Source: Pokkaliibacter sp. MBI-7
Lineage (GTDB): Bacteria; Pseudomonadota; Gammaproteobacteria; Pseudomonadales; Balneatricaceae
DNA length: 64,000 bases
Reading direction: 5' to 3'
Assembly: GCF_029846635.1 (NCBI RefSeq)
Contig: NZ_JARVTG010000001.1
Span: 4,303,001-4,367,000, forward strand
The number at the start of each line of letters is the position of its first letter. The first letter of the stretch is position 1. This document shows positions 50,250 to 57,960 of this stretch, one piece after another. The notes under the pieces were generated by a model. That model had not been told where the DNA came from, ran no database searches, and was given only the letters and a program-made list of their open reading frames with translations. The position numbers were made by a program, and so were the translations under genes.

Positions 50250-50443
50250 CGGGCGGTCTCTGGCAGATGTGCTGTCATGGTGCACATTTACTTTTTAGGT
50301 AAGTGAATGGTTAACCGAGATTTAAATCATTTGAATTTAATTAATCAATCGGCCGGTGCAGACTCGATTCTCATAAGGCCAATGAGATGGCTGACTCACA
50401 ACCCTGCATTTACTACGCGCCATAGTTCGCACAGGTGAAGATG

Positions 50444-51775
50444 ATGACCGATTACAACCGCTTGCCTACTCAGGAAGAACTGGAAGCTCACTGGATGCCT
50501 TACACCGGCAACCGTCAGTTCAAGAAAGATCCTCGCATCATCGTTGGCGCCAAAGGTGCCTATTTCACCGACGCCAAAGGTCGTCAGATTTTTGATGGTC
50601 TGTCAGGCCTGTGGACCTGTGGCGCTGGCCATTGCCGCCCTGAAATCGCTGAGGCGGTCAGCAAGCAGATGCTGGAGCTGGACTATTCACCGGCGTTCCA
50701 GTTCGGTCACCCCAAATCATTCCAGCTGGCCAGGCGCATCCTCGACTTCATGCCTGACAACATGAAGCAGGTGTTCTTCACCGGTTCGGGGTCGGAGTCT
50801 GTCGATACCGCGCTGAAAATGGCCCGCGCCTACTGGCGCAAGAAAGGTATGGCCACCAAGACCAAGCTGATTGGCCGCGTGCGTGGCTACCACGGGGTGA
50901 ACTACGGCGGTATCAGCGTCGGTGGTATCGGTGCCAACCGTGCACTGTTCGGCCAGGGGCTGGATGCTGATCATCTGACCCACACTGCCATCCCTGAGAA
51001 CCTGTTCAGCAAGGGTATGCCCGAGCACGGTGCGCATCTGGCCAATCAGCTGGAAGAGCTGGTCAGCCTGCATGACGCTTCCAACATTGCGGCGGTGATC
51101 GTCGAGCCGCTGGCCGGTTCTACGGGCGTGCTGCCTCCTCCTGTGGGCTATCTGCAGCGTCTGCGTGAAATCTGTGACAAGCACAACATCCTGCTGATTT
51201 TTGATGAAGTCATCACTGCGTTCGGCCGTATGGGAGCCAAGACCGGTTCTGAAGCCTTCGGCGTCAAGCCAGACATGATCACCTTCGCCAAGCAGGTGAC
51301 CAACGGTGCCGTGCCCATGGGCGGTGTGGTGGTGAAAGGCGATATCTACCAGACCTTCATGGACAACGGTGGCCCCGAATACATGCTGGAACTGCCACAC
51401 GGTTATACCTATTCCGCTCACCCTGTTGCCTGTGCTGCCGGTCTGGCCGCGCTGGATCTGCTGGACAATGACAACCTGATTGCCCGTGCCAAAGAAATGG
51501 CGCCTATCTTCGAGAACGCCATTCACAGCCTGAAAGGCAGCAAGTACGTTGCCGACATTCGCAACTACGGTCTGGCAGCCGGTCTGACTATCGAAGCCGC
51601 GCCCGGTGAGCCTGCGCTGCGTCCTTATCAGATTGCCATGCGGCTGTGGGACAAGGGCTTCTACGTACGTTACGGCGGCGACACCATTCAGCTGGGTCTG
51701 CCCTTTATCGTCGAACGTGAAGAAATTGACCGCCTGATCAACGCCATGGGCGAAACGTTCGCCGAACAGGCCTGA
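50444..51775 (+). CDS. bauA: Omega-amino acid:pyruvate (beta-alanine) aminotransferase
   Basis: Class III PLP aminotransferase of 443 aa. The N-terminus HWMPYTGNRQFKKDPR is characteristic of omega-amino acid:pyruvate transaminases. Other motifs are TGSGSESVDTALKMARAY, GYHGVNYGGISVGG, FDEVITAFGRMG and FAKQVTNGAVPMGG, where the Lys binds PLP. It would convert beta-alanine and pyruvate to malonate semialdehyde and alanine. The second of two adjacent ATGs was preferred, with AGGTGA 5 nt upstream. The dehydrogenase gene follows. Confidence 0.92.
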   Translation: MTDYNRLPTQEELEAHWMPYTGNRQFKKDPRIIVGAKGAYFTDAKGRQIFDGLSGLWTCGAGHCRPEIAEAVSKQMLELDYSPAFQFGHPKSFQLARRILDFMPDNMKQVFFTGSGSESVDTALKMARAYWRKKGMATKTKLIGRVRGYHGVNYGGISVGGIGANRALFGQGLDADHLTHTAIPENLFSKGMPEHGAHLANQLEELVSLHDASNIAAVIVEPLAGSTGVLPPPVGYLQRLREICDKHNILLIFDEVITAFGRMGAKTGSEAFGVKPDMITFAKQVTNGAVPMGGVVVKGDIYQTFMDNGGPEYMLELPHGYTYSAHPVACAAGLAALDLLDNDNLIARAKEMAPIFENAIHSLKGSKYVADIRNYGLAAGLTIEAAPGEPALRPYQIAMRLWDKGFYVRYGGDTIQLGLPFIVEREEIDRLINAMGETFAEQA

Positions 51776-51902
51776 GGCCGCTTTACTGCTCAGTACGCAG
51801 TAGTGCATTAGCCACCGGGTGGTGAGGCCTCCCGGACCGGCTAAACCGAATTCGAATAAAGAAATGCTGACGGCAGTGGCAAGCTGCCGAACGAGGAATA
51901 CC

Positions 51903-53396
51903 ATGACCAAGATTCACGGACACTACATCAACGGCGCGTTTGTTCAGGACGAAGGCCGCACTCAGGCCGTTTACAACCCCGCGCTGGGCGAGGTGTCATC
52001 TCAGCTGGCGCTGGCCTCCAAAGAAACCGTTGAAGAAGCCATCGCTGCAGCCAAGGCGGCGTTCCCGGCCTGGCGCAACACTCCGCCGCTGAAACGTGCT
52101 CAGGTGATGTTCCGCTTCAAGATGCTGCTGGAAGAGCACGCTGATGAAATCTGTGCGCTGATCACGGCCGAGCATGGCAAGGTGCTGGATGACGCCAGAG
52201 GCGAATTGCAGCGCGGCATCGAAGTGGTGGAGTACGCCTGTGGTATTCCTGAACTGCTGAAAGGTGAACACAGCAAGAATGCGGGCCCGGCCATTGATTC
52301 CTGGAGCGAGTTCCAGCCGCTGGGTGTGGTGGCGGGTATCACTCCGTTCAACTTCCCCGCAATGGTGCCTATGTGGATGTACCCCATGGCCATTGCCTGC
52401 GGTAACACCTTTGTCTTGAAGCCTTCAGAGCGTTGCCCCAGCGCGCCACTGTTTATCGCCAGGCTGCTGGAGCAGGCCGGTCTGCCTAAAGGCGTCTTCA
52501 ACGTCGTCAACGGTGACAAGCTGGCGGTCGATACCCTGCTGACCGACAAGCGTGTGCAGGCGGTCAGCTTTGTGGGCTCAACCCCGATTGCGGAATACAT
52601 CTACGCGACCGGCACTGCGAACGGCAAGCGCGTACAGGCACTGGGTGGTGCCAAGAATCACGCTATCGTGATGCCTGATGCTGATATCGACAACGCGGTT
52701 AATGCACTGATGGGCGCGGCCTACGGTTCATGTGGCGAGCGCTGCATGGCTATCTCTGTCGCGGTGTGTGTGGGTGACGAAGTAGCTGATGCCGTGGTTG
52801 GCAAGCTCAAATCCCATTTGTCTACCATGCGTGTTGGCCCCGGTACGGACGTCAGCAATGCCATGGGGCCGATCATCACCGCCCAGCAGCTGGAAAAAGT
52901 GCGTGGCTATGTGGCTTCTGGCGTAGAGCAGGGAGCCACACTGGTAGTGGATGGCCGTGATATCAAGGTGCCCGGCCATGAAACCGGCTTCTTTATCGGT
53001 GGTTGCCTGTTCGACAACGTCACTACCGACATGACCATCTATCAGGAAGAGATTTTTGGCCCGGTACTGTGTGTGGTGCGCGTCAAGTCCATGCAGGAAG
53101 CCATGAACCTGATCGACGAGCACGAATACGGCAACGGCACCTGCCTGTTTACCCGTGACGGCGAAGCGGCACGCTACTTCACCGACAACATCAATGTTGG
53201 CATGGTCGGCGTCAACGTGCCGCTGCCTGTGCCCGTGGCTTACCACAGCTTCGGTGGCTGGAAGCGCTCGCTGTTTGGTGATCTGTCAGCCTATGGCCCC
53301 GACTCCATCCGCTTCTACACCCGTCGTAAGACAGTGACTCAACGCTGGCCTTCCAGCGGTGTGCGTGACGGAATGCAGTTCTCCTTCCCAAGCTGA
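51903..53396 (+). CDS. mmsA: CoA-acylating methylmalonate/malonate-semialdehyde dehydrogenase
   Basis: Aldehyde dehydrogenase of 497 aa of the MmsA type, which turns (methyl)malonate semialdehyde into acetyl-CoA or propionyl-CoA. Visible motifs are GVVAGITPFNFPAMVPMWM, VGSTPIAEYIY, GAKNHAIVMPDAD, and the catalytic Cys in GSCGERCMAIS. GAGGAA precedes the ATG. Downstream of the aminotransferase it completes the route beta-alanine to malonate semialdehyde to acetyl-CoA. A strong hairpin follows. Confidence 0.93.
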   Translation: MTKIHGHYINGAFVQDEGRTQAVYNPALGEVSSQLALASKETVEEAIAAAKAAFPAWRNTPPLKRAQVMFRFKMLLEEHADEICALITAEHGKVLDDARGELQRGIEVVEYACGIPELLKGEHSKNAGPAIDSWSEFQPLGVVAGITPFNFPAMVPMWMYPMAIACGNTFVLKPSERCPSAPLFIARLLEQAGLPKGVFNVVNGDKLAVDTLLTDKRVQAVSFVGSTPIAEYIYATGTANGKRVQALGGAKNHAIVMPDADIDNAVNALMGAAYGSCGERCMAISVAVCVGDEVADAVVGKLKSHLSTMRVGPGTDVSNAMGPIITAQQLEKVRGYVASGVEQGATLVVDGRDIKVPGHETGFFIGGCLFDNVTTDMTIYQEEIFGPVLCVVRVKSMQEAMNLIDEHEYGNGTCLFTRDGEAARYFTDNINVGMVGVNVPLPVPVAYHSFGGWKRSLFGDLSAYGPDSIRFYTRRKTVTQRWPSSGVRDGMQFSFPS

Positions 53397-53403
53397 AACT
53401 GAA

Positions 53404-53433
53404 AAAAGGCCTTTCCATATGGAAAGGCCTTTT
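53404..53433. terminator. Strong bidirectional terminator
   Basis: AAAAGGCCTTTCC pairs perfectly with GGAAAGGCCTTTT (13 bp, 4-nt loop). It lies right after mmsA and may limit transcription into the next gene. Confidence 0.8.
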
Positions 53434-53628
53434 GCGTTTGCTGGCCGCAAAAGCGGCCGTTGCTTTTGTTTTCGATGTGATTGACCCGATGAGCAGCCAG
53501 AGAGCTGAATGCGATTACTACAACATGCCCGCTTGAACTAATCCGTGAGCGGCCGGGGCTAGCAACAACACCCTGGCTCGCAGCTTGCAATGACCCCATC
53601 AAAACCGGGGAATCAGAGGGAATTTGTC

Positions 53629-54888
53629 ATGAATCAGCAGGTAAATACCGACTCCATCAGCAGTATCACCGTCAATGGCGACCGTCTGTGGCAGTCACTG
53701 ATGGATCTGGCCCAGATTGGTGCGACCGTCAAGGGCGGGGTGAAACGACTGGCCCTGACCGAGCTGGACAAGCAGGCCCGTGACCTGTTCGTCAAATGGT
53801 GTACCGAAGCGGGCTGTTCCATCACCGTCGATCAGGTCGGCAATATCTTTGCTCGCCGTCCCGGTAAAAATGCTGAGCTGCCTCCCATCATGACCGGCAG
53901 CCATATTGATACTCAGCCCACCGGCGGTAAGTTCGACGGGTGTTTCGGGGTCATGGCCGGGCTGGAGGTGATTCGCACCCTTAACGATTACAACATCCAG
54001 ACGGAAGCGCCGGTGGAAGTGGTGGTGTGGACCAACGAAGAAGGCTCACGCTATGCCCCCTGCATGATGGGCTCGGGTGTGTACATGGGTAAGTTCACGC
54101 TGGAGGAAACCCTGGCCAAGGTGGATATCGACGGCCTGAGCGTCGGTGATGAGTTGCAGAAAATTGGCTACAACGGCCCGGCACCGGTTGGTCAGCCCCG
54201 CGTAGGCAGTTACTTTGAAGCGCACATTGAACAGGGCCCTATTCTGGAAGCAGAAGAGAAAACCATCGGTGTGGTGATTGGTGCGCTGGGGCAAAAATGG
54301 TTCGATCTGACCCTTACCGGCGTTGAAGCTCATGCTGGCCCCACCCCCATGAATCTGCGTAAAGATGCGTTGCTTGGGGCGGCGGAGGTTACTCAGGCGG
54401 TCAACCGCATTGCCAACCAGTTTGCCCCTCATGGCCGCGGTACTGTGGGTTGCCTGCGGGTTCACCCCGGCTCACGCAATGTCATCCCCGGTGCAGTGGA
54501 AATGACCATCGACTTCCGTCATCTGGATGATGCGGATCTGAATGCGATGGTGTCGGCACTGAAGGGCGTGCTGTCCAAGCTGGAAGGGGATGGCCTGACC
54601 GTCGAGCTGACGCCCACCGCTGATTTCCCGGTGTGTAACTTCAGTAAAGACTGCATCGAAGCCGTTCGTATCGGTGCTGAAGCCATCAAGATGCCCTACA
54701 TGGAAATCGTCAGTGGTGCTGGCCATGACGCTATTTTCCTGGCGGAAGTCGCGCCCGCCGGGATGATCTTTGTACCGTGCGAAAATGGTATCAGTCATAA
54801 CGAAATCGAGAATGCCAAGATGGAGGATCTGGCGGCCGGTGGCACGGTGTTGTTCCATGCCATGCTGGATCGTGCCAAGGTGGTATGA
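53629..54888 (+). CDS. pydC: Zn-dependent N-carbamoyl-beta-alanine amidohydrolase (ureidopropionase type)
   Basis: M20/carbamoylase-family enzyme of 419 aa. Metal-site motifs are GSHIDTQPTGGKFDGCFGV (His and bridging Asp), TNEEGSRYAP (Glu pair), AHIEQGPILE and GISHNEIE (final His). It would hydrolyse N-carbamoyl-beta-alanine to beta-alanine, CO2 and ammonia, the step feeding the aminotransferase. Its gene is separated from mmsA by ~230 bp and the hairpin, so it may be a separate transcript. Dihydropyrimidinase and dihydropyrimidine dehydrogenase genes are not in the window. Confidence 0.88.
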   Translation: MNQQVNTDSISSITVNGDRLWQSLMDLAQIGATVKGGVKRLALTELDKQARDLFVKWCTEAGCSITVDQVGNIFARRPGKNAELPPIMTGSHIDTQPTGGKFDGCFGVMAGLEVIRTLNDYNIQTEAPVEVVVWTNEEGSRYAPCMMGSGVYMGKFTLEETLAKVDIDGLSVGDELQKIGYNGPAPVGQPRVGSYFEAHIEQGPILEAEEKTIGVVIGALGQKWFDLTLTGVEAHAGPTPMNLRKDALLGAAEVTQAVNRIANQFAPHGRGTVGCLRVHPGSRNVIPGAVEMTIDFRHLDDADLNAMVSALKGVLSKLEGDGLTVELTPTADFPVCNFSKDCIEAVRIGAEAIKMPYMEIVSGAGHDAIFLAEVAPAGMIFVPCENGISHNEIENAKMEDLAAGGTVLFHAMLDRAKVV

Positions 54889-55317
54889 CACTTTCCAATG
54901 TGTTTTGAAGTCGTAGTTGTTTTTTATCGAAGGGCCTGTCTGGCCCTTCGTTGCATTTCGAGTTTTCCTGCCTGTTCTGCCTGCCTTTTCCCCTTCATGC
55001 TGCCCCTTTGATCTCAAGGGCACGTACTCCGCTACGTCAAAAATGCCGATTCTGCTGATAGGGATACCTGATTTTTGTTCTGGATACGCACTCTGGTTGT
55101 CGTGAACCGACGCATTTTCCCTTATAGCAGGAATTAATACTTGAATTTTATAGTTAGATCACTAAGTATAGTTTTCTAATTAATTCCGGACGGAAGAGAC
55201 TGGCTGGTTGATCTGCCACCGTGCTCTCGCCCGGAATTTTTTGTTCTGACACCACCCGGCTTTCCTCAGAGCTGCGCAGGGTGGTGGTGATGTTTTATCT
55301 GCAAGGAAAGGTGATTT
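54889..55317. other. Intergenic region before the BCCT gene
   Basis: 429 bp without a gene. It holds a CGAAGGGCC/GGCCCTTCG hairpin at 54928-54950 (9-bp stem, 5-nt loop), probably the end of the pydC transcript, then AT-rich promoter-like sequence before the BCCT gene. Confidence 0.5.
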
Positions 55318-56238
55318 ATGAGCTTGAGGCTTCCCGCCAACAGCAAAATCAATCCGCCGGTGTTCTTTGGCTCGGCGTTCCTGATCTTAGTGTTGGTGGC
55401 CTACGCTGCCGCGTTCCCTGATACAGCTCAGTCGCTGTTCAAGGGCGTTCAGGCATCCATTATTGATAACGCTGGCTGGTTTTATGTGCTGGCTGTGGCG
55501 ATCTTCCTGATTTTTGTGACCTATCTTGGTCTGTCACGCCATGGTGACATCAAGCTGGGACCGGACCATTCCGAGCCGGATTACAGCTATACCTCCTGGT
55601 TTGCCATGCTGTTTTCCGCCGGGATGGGTATCGGCCTGATGTTCTTCGGAGTGGCTGAGCCAGTGATGCATTTCCTTGCTCCGCCTGTGGGCGAAGGCGG
55701 TACGGTAGAAGCGGCGCAGGAGGCGATGCGCCTGACGTTCTTCCACTGGGGCCTGCATGCCTGGGCCATCTACGCCGTTGTGGCACTGATTCTGGCCTAT
55801 TTCAGCTTCCGTCACCGCCTGCCGCTGACCCTGCGCTCGGCACTGTATCCCATTATCGGCGACCGGATTTACGGACCGATTGGTCATGCGGTAGATATCT
55901 TTGCCATTCTGGGTACCGTGCTGGGGGTGGCGACGTCACTCGGATACGGTGTCCTGCAGGTCAATTCCGGGCTGCACCATGTGTTTGGTTTGCCGGAAAG
56001 CACCCCCGTGCAGATTGCTCTGATTGTATGCATCACTGCGCTGGCGACGCTGTCGGTAGTGTCCGGGCTGGATACCGGCATCCGCCGTCTGTCGGAGCTG
56101 AACCTCGGTCTGGCAGTGCTGTTGCTGCTGTTTATTCTAATTCTTGGCCCCACGGCGCTGCTGTTGAAAACCTTTGTGCAGAATACCGGCAGCTATCTGT
56201 CGGATATCGTCGACAAGACGTTCAATCTCTATGCCTAA
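55318..56238 (+). pseudogene. BCCT-family transporter, truncated at a mobile-element junction
   Basis: N-terminal 306 residues of a betaine/choline/carnitine-type transporter (usual length 500-550 aa). It includes SYTSWFAMLFSAGMGIGLMF (a typical BCCT stretch) and FHWGLHAWAIYAVVALILAY. The frame follows the family up to DKTFNLYA, where intact relatives continue with the Trp-rich ligand-binding segment, and then meets a TAA. Roughly five of twelve membrane segments, including substrate-site residues, are missing. GGAAAGG precedes the ATG, so it can still be translated. The rest is expected at the far end of the inserted island. Its substrate before truncation is unknown. Confidence 0.88.
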
Positions 56239-56258
56239 AAAGCCATAGATTCCTTCCA

Positions 56259-56419
56259 GTCGCTCCGACAGTCACACCGACACGACTGCCGCTCCGACAC
56301 ATGCCGTTACGACGCTATTGTTGTTCCGGCGCTGATGTGGTTCTGACTCTCATTGTCATACCGACTCTGTTGTTGTTCTGACCTTATCGGTCGCTCCGAC
56401 TCTCTCCAGTCGTTTCGAC
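56259..56419 (+). repeat. Four GYCGYTYCGAC 11-mers, probable recombinase arm sites
   Basis: GTCGCTCCGAC at 56259 and 56390, GCCGCTCCGAC at 56288 and GTCGTTTCGAC at 56409 lie on one strand within 161 bp, with looser TTCTGAC and ATACCGAC words between. They sit between the BCCT break and the integrase. Short direct repeats beside an integrase gene are typical arm-type binding sites for the recombinase. Confidence 0.6.
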
Positions 56420-56463
56420 TTCCACCGGTTCCTTACGGTTCTCTGACGCTTCACTGCGTCTTC

Positions 56464-56513
56464 AAACGATAACTGGCTGCTCTCTGTGAAAGTGCTCTTG
56501 CCAGTTATCGTTT
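56464..56513. repeat. Perfect 13-bp inverted repeat near the integrase
   Basis: AAACGATAACTGG pairs with CCAGTTATCGTTT across a 24-nt spacer, 60 bp from the integrase stop. It could terminate the integrase transcript or be part of the attachment region. Confidence 0.6.
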
Positions 56514-56572
56514 CCTCCTCACCTTGTTTCTTTATACAATTACAGACTGACATGCCTGTGTCAATATATAAA

Positions 56573-57535
56573 TCATCGATTGTCTAAAAATTCTCTCATC
56601 TGCTCAACATCCGGGGTCAGATACCTCAGTGTTGATCGTAGATCTTTATGACCCAGCAGCTCTTTCGTCAGAAACAGGTTTCTTTCCGGTTGCCGCATCA
56701 GGGTGGTGCCAATGGTGTGTCTAAAGGCATGAGAGGTAGCCTTATGTGTGATCAGTTTGGACAGTCGATAGAAAAATGAATGCACCTGACCTTTGACCAT
56801 GTACTGCTCAGGATCGGTGTATTTTTTTCTATAACGATTCAGATTGTACAGCTGCTCAGACTCATCAATACCTGCCCACTGGGCATGGTGTACAACCAAA
56901 CGAATGTAGGGAAGCAGATCTTTGGCAATAGGAATGGTGTAAGCCCGGTCGTTTTTGCTGATCTCTGAGCGAAAGTGGATAAGACGATTGTTCAGGTCAA
57001 TATCGCTGAGTGTTATGTGCAGCAACTGATGCAGTCGCATACCCGTATGGTAAAAAGTCTCCAACAGGCAGCGGTGAAACCAGACGGGGCTGAAGGCCAC
57101 ATGGTTGCTATGGCGTTCTTGTTCTTCAAGATCATTTAAGTAAGCTCGACAAGCTTCAATATCGGCGTTGGCGAGTATCCGAAGGCGCTCTTCGGGGACG
57201 CGCACTTTGAGATCTTTGAACGGGTTAGTCTCAAACTGCAGAACCTTGAGCTTTTTGCCATAGTCAAACATGTAGCGTAGTGCATACGAATAGCTGTTCC
57301 AGCTGATCGGCTTTAGCACTACAGGATCGGCATCCAGTACTGATGCTCTCCAGTGTAATAACATGATGTGAGTAACTTGGTGGGGCAAAATGTCTGGAGC
57401 GTATTTTCTGAAGCACTTGATTGCATTCAGGTAGTTTCCTTTAGTGACACTTTTAACCCGTCTGCCAAGGCTATAGAGCTCCAACAACTCTTCCCAGGTA
57501 ATGGGCTTGGTTGAGCCCTGTGCTTGCTGTTCCAT
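56573..57535 (-). CDS. Tyrosine site-specific recombinase (integrase)
   Basis: 320-aa phage-integrase-family recombinase. The N-terminal SAM-like region binds DNA; catalytic residues appear as Arg in TGMRLHQLL, His/Arg in SHAFRHTIG, His in LLGHKDLRSTLRYL and the Tyr at its end. It reads towards the BCCT junction and the 11-mer repeats, as expected of an element-end integrase. It follows the split relaxase gene on the same strand by ~66 bp. It probably catalysed entry into the transporter gene. Confidence 0.88.
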   Translation of the reverse strand: MEQQAQGSTKPITWEELLELYSLGRRVKSVTKGNYLNAIKCFRKYAPDILPHQVTHIMLLHWRASVLDADPVVLKPISWNSYSYALRYMFDYGKKLKVLQFETNPFKDLKVRVPEERLRILANADIEACRAYLNDLEEQERHSNHVAFSPVWFHRCLLETFYHTGMRLHQLLHITLSDIDLNNRLIHFRSEISKNDRAYTIPIAKDLLPYIRLVVHHAQWAGIDESEQLYNLNRYRKKYTDPEQYMVKGQVHSFFYRLSKLITHKATSHAFRHTIGTTLMRQPERNLFLTKELLGHKDLRSTLRYLTPDVEQMREFLDNR

Positions 57536-57600
57536 GCTGAACTACTTCCCTCTGTACAACGTCTTTTACTTTCTTCATCCAGGTGTCTACCTGGTACTAC

Positions 57601-57933
57601 TCAGACCTCTCCCTCAGCCACTCGCTCAGGGGCAAGTGTGAGAAACGGGTTGTTTCTGATGTTTGGCGCCACGTCTGTCGGATTGAGTAATAGGTAGCCC
57701 TTCAGTGACTTCCCTGTCTTTCTCGGCCCGTTGACGTAGCAGGTCCAGATATTTTCTCCATTGCTGGCGGCTTTGCGGTGGATACCCAGTTGCTGAAAGC
57801 TCACCTGCAACTCTCTCCACTCCATGTCTACGTTCGGGTGCTCTGCCAGGTATTTGGTAAAGATGGTCGGGGTTACCAGTAGCACCGTGTTATCGACTCC
57901 ATGGACCAGTGCACGCGAGTCATTGGTAATCAT
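57601..57933 (-). pseudogene. traI: Relaxase C-terminal fragment (TraI_2_C), downstream of an in-frame TGA
   Basis: 110-aa open stretch that matches the TraI_2_C domain of MobH relaxases: ALVHGVDNTVLLVTPTIFTKYL, then WRELQVSFQQLGIH and NIWTCYVNGPRKTGKSLKGYLL. It is in the same frame as the N-terminal part and separated only by a TGA and ten codons (LRQGVADRSM). Relaxases have W-L-R-Q-G at that point, so a Trp TGG became TGA. It has no well-placed ribosome-binding site (AAGGAG is 14 nt away), so it may not be made as a separate protein. Confidence 0.8.
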
Positions 57934-57960
57934 GGAGCGATCCGCGACTCCTTGTCTAAG

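Noticed and set aside
55120..55190. Promoter with -35/-10 boxes before the BCCT gene
   Set aside because: AT-rich words are present, but spacing of the best candidates (about 20 bp) is poor, so no specific promoter is claimed.
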